Source: Antedon mediterranea (lineage: Eukaryota > Echinodermata > Crinoidea > Comatulida > Antedonidae). From it: a stretch of DNA of 64,000 nt. The stretch covers positions 6,845,001 to 6,909,000 of the forward strand of contig NC_092670.1 in the NCBI RefSeq assembly GCF_964355755.1, read 5' to 3'. The notes beneath the pieces are model-generated. The model was not told the DNA's origin. It ran no database searches and was given only the letters and a program-made list of their open reading frames with translations. A program made the position numbers and the translations under genes. Below are positions 54,609 to 64,000 of the stretch, piece by piece. Every line of letters begins with the position of its first letter. The first letter of the stretch is position 1.

Positions 54609-57600
54609 ATGACTAACTATTGTAATTGCTGTTCAAAAGACATTAGAAGTCATCAGTCAACGATTGTAATATTTGTAACTCTTTTTACCATACACATTGT
54701 ATTTATACCGATGTTAATGCTAATGAGGACTGGTTTTGTTTTCAATGTACTGGAAATGTCTTTCCTTTCAACCATTACATTGATGACGATGAATTTAAAT
54801 TTGCTTTATTCAGTCTTAATAATACCCTTGAATATAATAGAATGTTAAATCTGAAATTTAATCCATTTGTCTTTAACGATGTGATAAATAACTATAATAA
54901 TTTAATTGATTATGACATACCACATTCATGTTCTTATACCTTTGATCATAACATCTCAGCTACATGTGAAAAGGACCTTTCCATCTTACATATAAATCCA
55001 CGAAGTTTCAATAAAAACGTTGATCTGATTAGCACGTTCCTCACTAGTTTAAGGCATACCTTTTCGATTCTAACTTTATCAGAAACCTGGTTTAAAGAAG
55101 ATGGTTCCAATTTAATCCACATAGATAACTATAACTTTGTTAATACACCACGCTGTGGAAGAAGTAGTGGTGGTGTTGCTATCTATGTTCATAATACAAT
55201 CTCATTTCGAATCCGGAATGATTTAAAATTAATTGACAAACCGTCTGAGCACTTTGATCATTCTGAATCTATCTTTATCGAAATAACAGTTCCCGGTAGG
55301 AAAAACATTGTCGTTGGCAATATCTATCGTGCTCATCGTACCAATATTGAAAAAAAATTTTATGATCTTACAAATTGTCTCACAAAAATTAATACTGAAG
55401 AAAAACAATGTTATATATCCGGTGATTTTAATCTTGACCTTCTACATTCTAATGACAATCACATTATTAATGAGTTCCTCTCTATTTTTTATAACCATAA
55501 TATGTTTCCTCTTATCGATAGACCCACCAGAATTACCCTTTTCAACAGCTTCCTTAATTGATAAAATTTTCACTAACGTTTTTACTCATTATATAAAATC
55601 GGGTGTTGTTATTGCCGATGTTTCTGATCATTATCCTGTTTACCAAATCACTAAATCAACTCCAATTAGCAACGCAAATACCTCGAATAAAATTCCCACT
55701 CGTTTATTTAACCAAACTAGAATTCAACACTTTTTTGAAAATTTAAGCTTGGTTGATTGGAGTTGTATTACTGATCTTGATTCTTCTGACCATGCATATA
55801 ATGTTTTCATCCATAAATTCACAGAGGTCTACAATGTACATTTTACCATCTCTAAACATTCCAACAACAATTCCCGGCGTCGTTGTATTCCTCAAAAACC
55901 TTGGATTACTTCGGCGATCCTAAAATCAATAACTCGAAAAGATAAATTATACATAAAGTATGCAAGTAACCCTACTGAATCCAACAAAACGTCTTATGTT
56001 AATTATCGTAATAAACTTACTTCTTTAATAAGGATTTCTAAACAGCAGTATTATGCTGAAAAGCTTGAGGAAACAAAATTTAATTCAAAACAGACTTGGA
56101 ATGTTCTCAATAACATTATGGGTAGACAAAGCAATAAACACATATCATCATTTTTTTAAATAAATGATATACATATATCTGATTCTCAAATTATTGCTGA
56201 TAACTTTAATAAATACTTTGTCAACATTGGTCCCGAATGCCTACGTAAAATTCCTCAATCTGATATTACTTTTAATTATTTTATAAATAACATAAAATCA
56301 CCCGTTAGCTCTCTGTTTTTTTTTACCAACTGATAAAGATGAAGTACTCACAATATTCAGAAATCTGAAATCTGGTGCTAGCAGCGGTTTCGATGACATT
56401 AAACCAGATATTATTAATCTGTTGGGGAATTAATAGCATCTCCACTTGTTCATATTTTTAATTTATCACTAGCTACCGGTTTTGTCCCGGAGAAGCTGAA
56501 AATTGCCAAGATAATTCCCGTCTTCAAACATGGTGAGACTGATCAATTTAGCAATTATAGGCCCATCTCGGTACTGCCCGTTTTCTCCAAAGTTTTAGAA
56601 CGCATAATTCATAAGAGACTCTAATTATTTTTCTCGATTTAATTTATTGCAAGAGAACCAAATTGGTTTCCGCCCAAACATGTCTACTGAAATGGCTGTT
56701 CTACAAGCATATGATAAAATAATCTGTGAATTACATATGAAAAAGCATGTTCTTGGGATATTTCTGGACCTTTCAAAGCCCTTTGACACCGTTAATCACG
56801 ACATTCTCCTGTCTAAACTACAGCATTATGGTATACGTGGTCTTGCCTTTTATTGGTTCAGAAGTTGCCTGACGGATAGAAAGCAATATATTTCTTTTAA
56901 TTATCATATCCACAGGGCTCAATTTTAGGCCCGCTACTCTTTATTATTTACATTAATGATTTAACAAACATCTGTAAACATTCCAATCTTATTTTATATG
57001 CAGACACTAACCTTTTAATTTCAGATAATGTTTTAAACCGTCTAGTTGATAATGTTAATTCCGATCTCTCGACTATCTCGAGTTGGTTTAAAGCAAATAA
57101 GTTATCGCTTAATGCTAATAAAACTAATTATATGATTTTTAAGAACAGATATAGTAACCGTGTTTACAATGACCTTAACATTTTCATTGATAATAATAAC
57201 ATCTCTCGTGTAACTAGTTGTAAATTTCTTGGTGTAATAATGGACGAATGCTTAACCTGGAATCAACATACAATCCATATTGCAAACTTAGTTTCAAAAT
57301 ATTATGGTATTCTTTTTAGGCTAAAACCAATTTTACATGTCAATGTTCTATCATCCTTATACAAGACTCTAGTCCTTTCTCATATTCAATATTGCAGCTT
57401 GATTTGGGCTGACCACAATAACTGTCGCCTTGAAACTGTTTATCGCAAACAAAAGCGCATAATGCGTTTATGCACAAATTCTCAATTCCTTGAGCATTCA
57501 CCACCATTATTTGCTAGTCTTAACAACTTAACTTAACTTCATAAGGTGTTTTCATGTACACATTTAAGAATAATTTATTTTCAGCTAACTTTTCTAATTA

Positions 57601-57811
57601 TTTTGTTAGAGTGAACTCAGTTCATAATTATGGCATCAGGTCATTTGATACTTATCGTCCTTATAATTTTGTTACCGATATGGGCAGAAACACTATCAGA
57701 GGACATGGTCCAATTTTATGGAACAGTATTGATGCTTCTATTCGTAATTCATCATCTGTCGAAGTATTTAAAAAGTTGTATAAAAATAATTTGCTCTTAA
57801 CTTATCAATGA
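54609..57811 (+). pseudogene. LINE D ORF2, broken (unit B)
   Basis: Same lesions as unit A (frameshift in the PHD finger near 54662, stop at 56157, YADT motif) plus a unit-B-specific frameshift in the endonuclease near 55545 (TTACCCTTTTC against TTACCCCTTC). On the other hand unit B keeps the intact GDFN endonuclease motif and SDHYPV, where unit A has GDFD and CDHYPV. So the units decayed independently after duplication. Confidence 0.78.
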
Positions 57812-58107
57812 GTGTTACAAATATGTTTACATTTACATCTTTGAGTTCATATGCCAACATGTTTAGCTAGTATTGTCTCGTCCTGTGCTTCAATTATGTT
57901 TGTATCATGTATTAATTATTTTGTTAAGGTGGCCAAATACTGTACGAGCTTTGCTCTTTTTTGGTCATCCTTCCATTTTTGCTTATATTCATTACACTTG
58001 TTTATATTGGAAAATAAAAACTGAAACTGAATAATATATTCACCAATGAGAATTTAAATAAACGTGAGATGAGGATGAGGAGATCTGTAAAAATGAGAAA
58101 AAAGTTG

Positions 58108-58173
58108 CCACAACCGAGATTCTGAACCTTCTGCGTGATATGCAGATGTCCTAACCATTATACCATTATCCTG
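58108..58173 (-). pseudogene. tRNA-Asp-like SINE head (unit B)
   Basis: Duplicate of 27880-27945; same A-box-like, anticodon-loop and B-box-like words. Confidence 0.5.
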
Positions 58174-58323
58174 TCATGGTATTGTTCAAACTCTTTAACA
58201 CTCTCGGCGGGGTATGGCGGAAATGAATAGTCCATCAAATATACGCACGCGCACCAGAGATCAAATAAATACGCCCTCATCTTTTCAGTATTTTTATTCA
58301 CGAATCGGGATCTCTAAACAGAG

Positions 58324-58568
58324 GAGTGACTGAGAGATTGGAATGTTCCATCCATGGAAGACAGTATATACCACGCTCGGAAAAACACCCTATTTGGTTG
58401 GGGCAAATCGTTGAACCTAAATTAGTTTTATTTGTCAATAACTACTTATTCAACGCGATTTAATTAGTAAACAGGGTTACAACAGGTGGTTAAAATCAGT
58501 ACCGAAAATACAAACCAACTTTTTATACCATCGAGTAAAAATTCTAAAAGTAACGCGTGATTTACCGA
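58324..58568. repeat. Dispersed inverted repeat Z, left arm (unit B)
   Basis: Duplicate of 28096-28340, paired with the inverted arm at about 61570-62026. Confidence 0.62.
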
Positions 58569-58917
58569 CTTTTGCCAGACAGAACAGAATTCTAAACCGC
58601 CCAGTGAAATTTAATTAATTAATTTGAAACGGTAAAGATGAGAAAATCTTTTAGAATGAGAAAAAGTCGCCCCAACTGAGATGTCTTAGTCACACTCACA
58701 CACACAAAGCCTCATGCACTTGGAACAAGCCTCTACAATATATTCGAGCGCTCTCAAACTCTCAATCATTCCTTAAAACAATATTGACATTTCTAACAGA
58801 GTATATTATTAGGATGAAAAGTCGTTCCAACCAAGTTTAATGCTGTCAAGAGAAATTTTATTAGTTTTTATTTCCTATGTTCAGTATCATAAAAATATTG
58901 TGATTTATTTTCTGTAG

Positions 58918-59193
58918 ATAATGTATTGACTATTGACTGCCCGACAAACGTCACTTCAAACAATTATATCGGAGAAGAATTTGGTTTAATACAAATTACC
59001 ACAGATGAAGGGAGTCAAACTGCCACAGTCACGTGGGATCCTCCTGTGACAAGTGACGATGGAACAGTGACTGTAGTGTCATCACCGTATGAGTCAGGTG
59101 ACATGATACCAATCGGTACTCACGCAATCACCTTTACAGCAATTGGTTCTGCTGGCAACAATGAAACTTGTGACTTTTATATCAAGGTTGAAG
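58918..59193 (+). CDS. HYR domain exon 5' (unit B)
   Basis: A 92-codon phase-1 exon, duplicate of 28690-28965, with the same acceptor TTCTGTAG|ATAATG and donor GAAG|GTAAAA. It is the last exon visible in the window. Since it ends in an open phase-1 frame with no stop, the gene must continue beyond 64000. By the logic of the breakpoint at 33331, the next exon should be the HYR exon that donated the first bases of exon 33306. Confidence 0.85.
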
Positions 59194-60175
59194 GTAAAAA
59201 TCTGAAAAAAAGTTTTTCAAGAATTTTATATTGTATCCTTAAGGGAAAAAAAACACCGATATGAATAATCTTGGAAACTAAAAACTATATACAGTTTAAT
59301 ATATCAAACCATATTTTCAATTATATAATGTATGTGGATAATCAAAGTCAGCAAATTATCCAATTAGATAATTTTTTTTTAATGAAGAACGCATGATCAA
59401 TCATGACCGTAACACCAAGTGCTCAATTCTTACAACGCAGCAATGAATCCTTCAGGTCAAACACATTTCTACAAAACCTTTATAGATTAGTTTCTGTTTT
59501 GTTTGCGGAAACACGACCTAAGAGGAATTATGATATTGTGTTATTTGATTCTAGAATATGGAATGTTTCAATTATAAACACACATGAATGTTCATCAGCA
59601 TTTCTTTTTAGCAAATAGCTAATTACTAAATATGGTTCTTGCTTTTTAAGTTCTTCCATTCTCTATTAAAACAAATGTCCTCCGAGCTTGTCTCTCTCTT
59701 TATAGCGCCCTTTCCCCTCTCATCTGAGAAGTGTCTCACTTCTCCAAATTATAATAGAATAATTATTAACCGTATTATTTCGAAAATAATGAATAAATAA
59801 ATATTAAATGAATAAATAAATACAACTGTAGAGTAACCGTTTCTCTAAAAACCATGCTGGTAATTTCACAGCTCTGTCACATCTTGTGGTTTCAGGACTA
59901 GGTATTGGTTTGTTTATTGTTGGTCAGTTGTATCTTGTTTAATTTTTGCGATGGCTGGATATATCGTTAAGACGGTTAAACTTTACTTGCGGTAAAGAAG
60001 AATACTCTGGAGATGTGACTTTAGCAACAACTGTCAACTAATTGATTAACTGTCAAATACCACCTGCTGACACAATTAAATCTCTTTTCTAATGAGCATT
60101 ACAATTATGCAAAGCAATTTGGCTTTTGGCGTTTTAAATCCCAACCTGAGATTAGCGGTCATCATGGTATAATGG
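59194..60175. other. Intronic stretch without recognised features (unit B)
   Basis: Counterpart of 28966-29954. Nothing coding recognised. Small differences from unit A, such as one extra base pair of poly-A near 59245, are of no clear meaning. Confidence 0.5.
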
Positions 60176-60713
60176 GGTTACTCCAATGTAAACATTAATG
60201 CGAACACGACATAAAATATCTAATAGACTTCCATTATCTGCCTTTGCTTGTCCAAGTACCTTTTCTATACTTCTTGATTTCATAAACTTGTTATTTTTGC
60301 GAAACTTTTAGAAATTAATGAAATATGAGCACCACTATCAATTAATTCACTGACTTTGTGACCTTCTACATGTACCATAATTTGAGCATTAAAACGTTGT
60401 GGAAGACTACAAGAAACATTATCAGAAAGACTATCAGTAACATCGTCTACTATAGACATCCGTGAGGGCTTCAAAAGGGATATTAGCCCGTTCAGAAGCT
60501 GACAATCGACCATCATTTCTAGCTACAGTAGTTCTAGTTTTCCGGATGATGATTATGTTTAGGTGTAATATTAAGAGGGCTGCGTCCTTTCATACTCCTA
60601 GGGTAGGCTTACTCTGGTGTCGTGGGTGGGTTAGAAGTGTAAGTATAATTAGAAGACTTGTTCCTGTTGTGTCTTTGTTCAGTTCTTCACTAAGTGAAGA
60701 TCGTCTGAAGTAA
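60176..60713 (-). mobile_element. LTR-retrotransposon protease fragment (unit B)
   Basis: Counterpart of 29955-30420. It keeps about 70 bases (60176-60246) lost in unit A that continue the retropepsin in frame on the - strand past the ORF stop: VLGQAKADNGSLLDIL and RVRINVYIGV, the second half of the fold. This confirms the family call of the fragment. Confidence 0.65.
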
Positions 60714-60877
60714 TCATACTTTTATAATAATTGTCACGTCTCTTTTCACGGTCACCACTACTGTTTGAATGATAACAATAACAATTTCAGTGGGAAAATA
60801 CTTTAGTATAAGTTAAGTTTAACTATCAAGATCCTCGATATGCCCGGTTTTCGCATTTCAAGTACATTAAACAAGGC

Positions 60878-60995
60878 CAACAGCCATTAGTCGCGTGCTA
60901 AAACGCATGGTGATACCGGACCGACAGACAGACCGACCGACCGACCGACCGATATAGTGAACTATAGAGTCGCGTCCACGCGACTAAAAACAAGA
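60878..60995 (-). repeat. TCGG/TCTG repeat, inverted copy (unit B)
   Basis: Counterpart of 30575-30690, with one extra CCGA tetramer. Confidence 0.65.
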
Positions 60996-61569
60996 TCAAA
61001 CAACCATTGCTTTGCCGGTTGCGACGCAAACATAATCTTGGAGGTAAAGTAATTGATGTTGGTACCTTTTTTTTGAGCAAGTTCATACAACTACTACAGC
61101 AGAAACGTAACTTTGAAAAGGAGTTTAGATTTGTCTTATTTCTGCTAGTTAATGTAATTTTATTTATAACTATATCCAGTGCAGTAGCGTCTATGTTGTT
61201 TTTCTCAAACATGGTTTTCTGCCAATAGCATGGTTGCATGTTGTAAGCCTAGGCCTATATATATAAAGTAAATCGATAAAAAAAGTTGTTGCTTATTTAA
61301 ATTAATGTATGTACACATTCTTATATTATATATATTGGCTATTTGTGTGAACATAAAGACAGGATAGAAAACAGCTCATCTATACTGTGTATAAGTAGTC
61401 GAATAATCTTCCACCGTTCCAGATAACATAATTTATTGAATATACAATTAAATCGGTGGCATATGCTCATACACATAAGAATACAAATACTCAACAAACG
61501 GATACAATGGGATCATGCCCAAGAACAATAAAATAATAATCTATATATAAATTTACGTAAGGGCAAAGT

Positions 61570-62026
61570 TCGGTAAATTGCGCCTTACTTATAGAATTTT
61601 TACTCGATGGTATATAAAGTTGGTTCGTACTTTCGGTACTGATTTTAACCACCTGATGTAACCCTGTTTACTAATTAAATTATGTTAGATAATTAGTTAT
61701 TGACGATTAAAACGAATTTGGGTTCAACGATTTGCCCCAAATAGGGGTGTTTTCCGATCGTGGTATACACTGTCTAATGGATGTCCATCTTGAAAAATAC
61801 CCGCCACAAAAATGCGAAGAGGCTTCGCATTTTCCTATCTCCTCCTATGATAATTGTTTTTAATAGCTGAAAACCGGTTGAACAGCTAGAGTACAGCATC
61901 ATAATGTTGAAGACAGGCCGATTTTCTTTTAAAAATACTATTTTGATTTTGATTTTTGATTTAATATACGATTATACAAATGTATTGATTTGCGATGAAT
62001 GGAACATCCCAATCTCTCAGTCTGCC
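61570..62026. repeat. Dispersed inverted repeat Z, right arm (unit B)
   Basis: Counterpart of 31267-31723, including the AAAATGCGAAG/CTTCGCATTTT hairpin. Confidence 0.6.
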
Positions 62027-63499
62027 AGAGTTTGGTTTAACACAAGCAGGTAAATTTATGAGCCCTTGGTTTAACACATAGGGTAGGTAAATATATGGGC
62101 CCTTTGAGAATAAACTTGCAATACTTTGACAATACTGTAAATACCTATTAACTATTTTAGGTCCTTATTTGAATCGAGCATTTCTTACTGTTAGATGTAA
62201 TATAAAAATATATACAAATAAACTTTATTACTGAGATTGTGGATAGGCTCTACTGTTAGATATATAAACACATTATTATATACAAATAAACTTTATACTG
62301 ACAGTTCCTTCTCAACGTTTGTATTAATTAATAATTACCAGAAATATAAACGTCGTAGTCGTATTTCAATCGATTATGACAGTGACAGTTTTAACAAAGT
62401 ATTAAATCGCAAATGTTTTACTGTATTTAGATGTAGGCCTATATTATTTATAGGCCTATAAAACATGAAAGAAATATTTCGTTACTGAGGGGATAAAGGA
62501 TATATTTAAAAATTGTTCTTCTTTGTACCTATCCGCTTTCTCATCCCTCAACCCTAATGTTACATACAAAACACAAATTGGGTTTCTTTAAATGAGTCCA
62601 AATCAAAAATTTGGACTCATTTTGTGATAAGTTTCTCCTTCGGAAGTAATTCCCAGGGTGCTAATTTTAGTTGACTACATAAATCATCGTGTCTATTTAT
62701 TCGTTTCTGTAAACGACAATGTATTATACTGTAGTCCTGCGGTACGTACATTTGAAATCGCCAGTTTTGTTACGCTGAAATTACTGTGTATTCGAGAACC
62801 ATCTGTGGGTACGACCTAGATGGTCCCATCTAGTAATAATAATTTAAAACGCACCGATGACTGAAAAGCCGATTCCATCCCCTACCGGTGTGTGGTCGCA
62901 CTTCACTCTTTAAAAAACCCCCACTGCATTTTTGATAAATATAACTGAGAAATGCAGTAAAAGTAACAAAATTAAAATACAAATTTATAAAAGGGAATTC
63001 AATAACTGAAATCGTTACATACGGTACATATTTATAAAGTGTCTCTGTAGTTAAAAGATTTCGTTTTTCTCAAACTAATTTGAATATTATTGCTGGAAAG
63101 CGGATTTTGTTTCCCTTCTTTCTGATAAGTTCTTATAGTTAAGTTACCACAAACAAGTATAGTTTGATTAATTATTCTATGTGACTTTTAATAACAACGT
63201 ATAGTTAGGATTTATATTGCGATAATCACAAACCATACGGTACGTAAAAATCAAAGGGATCTTTTAGACGTTAAAAACACCGTAATTCGTTTCTTTACAG
63301 GTTGTATGTAAATAAGAAAGTAATTAGCATGATAAAACAACAAGGAACATTTAAAAACAATTTATATACATAATTGGAACATTATGACAATAAACAAAGT
63401 AAAATATAATAGATATTAGTAAAACTGTATTCAGAATTAAAAAATCTATCCAACGATACCAAAAAGTACATTATTTTGACCTTTTGACCATTATTGGTC
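62027..63499. other. Intronic non-coding tail of unit B
   Basis: Counterpart of 31724-33199. Contains the same 12-bp palindrome near 62595. Unit A has about 16 extra bases just before the TTGACC word at its end. Confidence 0.5.
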
Positions 63500-64000
63500 A
63501 CGTGATTTCTTTTATTTCGCAATTACTATGTAACTATACGTTTATTGATATGGGTGTAATGGAATAAAATAATCAGTATTAAATTCCCTTTTCAATGATA
63601 CCATGGATGACCAACTTTAGTGTGGAAAGTTGGCCATTTTGAAATACAAAATGGCGGCTGAAGGAGTGGTCGAAAAAAATGGCACCTAACTTTTTTGGAT
63701 TCAGAATCTCAAGAATAACAAAGTTAGCTAATTTATGGATAACCATGAAACATCACAAAATAAACATACAATTACTCATCAGTCATATGCAGCAGCAGCA
63801 TAGGTGTCACCCGGGCTTCAATTTCCAGAGGCGTTGGTCATGTTTTCGAGGACCATTCGGGTACACCCACTAGAGAGTACGCGAGCGAAGCGATTGAGCC
63901 CTCTAGTAATATGTTAATTATTGTATAATGCATTTTAAGATTCAAGGTTCAAGATTCAAGAAATTTTATTTGTCCATAAAAATGGAAATTCACTTTGCTT
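63500..64000. other. Unique flank after the duplication, with repeats
   Basis: From ACGTGATTTC on, the sequence no longer matches unit A. It holds an AAAATGGCGGCTGAAGG stretch, a short block bounded by CTAGAGAG and CCCTCTAG with CGCGAGCGAAGCG inside (about 63870-63905), and at the end tandem TTCAAG words followed by AAATTTTATTTGTCC, which looks like a reverse-oriented LINE 3' tail. No exon recognised. Confidence 0.5.

Larger units (their letters stand above)
53752..58030 (+). mobile_element. LINE copy D (unit B) with internal deletion
   Basis: Duplicate of 22980-27802, about 545 bases shorter. Sequence equal to 23396-23940 is missing; the junction is near 54165 at a short shared CAA(A). Other differences from unit A are small. 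Confidence 0.82.
33331..63499. repeat. Tandem segmental duplication, unit B
   Basis: Second copy of the block 16172-33199, enlarged to 30 kb by three insertions (PLE 33731-36082, LTR element 40011-50717, gypsy fragment 50741-51162) and reduced by a 545-bp deletion in its LINE (junction at about 54165). Outside these indels the two units differ only by scattered substitutions and small indels. Coding differences noticed: two substitutions in propeller exon 1, one in propeller exon 3, one silent in HYR exon 3. Confidence 0.92.

Noticed and set aside
63610-63670. GC-richer AAAATGGCGGCTGAAGG stretch as a possible new gene start
   Set aside because: The frame beginning there has no recognisable product and lies among repeats at the window edge.

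Overview
ORGANISM. This is nuclear DNA of an animal. It is AT-rich, coding sequence is split into short exons with GT-AG introns, and it is crowded with non-LTR, Penelope-like (PLE) and LTR retrotransposons. HYR (hyalin repeat) exons, many transposable elements (TEs) and frequent AGGCCTA motifs suggest a marine invertebrate, probably an echinoderm or other ambulacrarian. The species cannot be proved from the window. THE HOST GENE. One host gene is visible, on the + strand. It has two alternative signal-peptide first exons (2934-2991 and 3655-3712), each behind its own TATA box. HYR exons follow at 6997, 9474, 16147 and 17935, then four exons that together encode a six-bladed YWTD (LDL-receptor class B) propeller (18538, 21320, 21805, 22237), then another HYR exon (28690). 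All module borders are phase 1, and all exons splice in one open frame. The product looks like a secreted or extracellular adhesion/matrix protein. The gene is still open at the right edge. TANDEM DUPLICATION. The block 16172-33199 (two HYR exons, the propeller, one HYR exon, and all introns and old TEs between) is repeated almost identically at 33331-63499. The left breakpoint lies inside an HYR exon. Each copy codes for a 536-residue module (HYR-HYR-propeller-HYR). The second copy is longer because it carries three extra insertions: a PLE with an intact 642-codon ORF (33731-36082), a 10.7-kb Ty3/gypsy-type LTR element (40011-50717) that itself contains a nested LINE, and a 422-bp fragment of a different gypsy element (50741-51162) flanked by 84-bp direct repeats. 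It has also lost about 545 bp of a LINE. TE LANDSCAPE. Intron 1 holds dispersed non-coding repeats. Intron 2 holds two head-to-head PLE endonuclease fragments. Intron 3 holds three LINE remnants. The duplicated block holds a 4.8-kb LINE with a coiled-coil ORF1 and a broken ORF2 whose N-terminus encodes a PHD-like finger. PLE ends carry 44-nt motifs that match the hammerhead ribozyme core, and this is one of the best leads here. LIMITS. Exons were called by eye from splice sites, frame and domain similarity. Element edges are approximate unless terminal repeats or target duplications define them.
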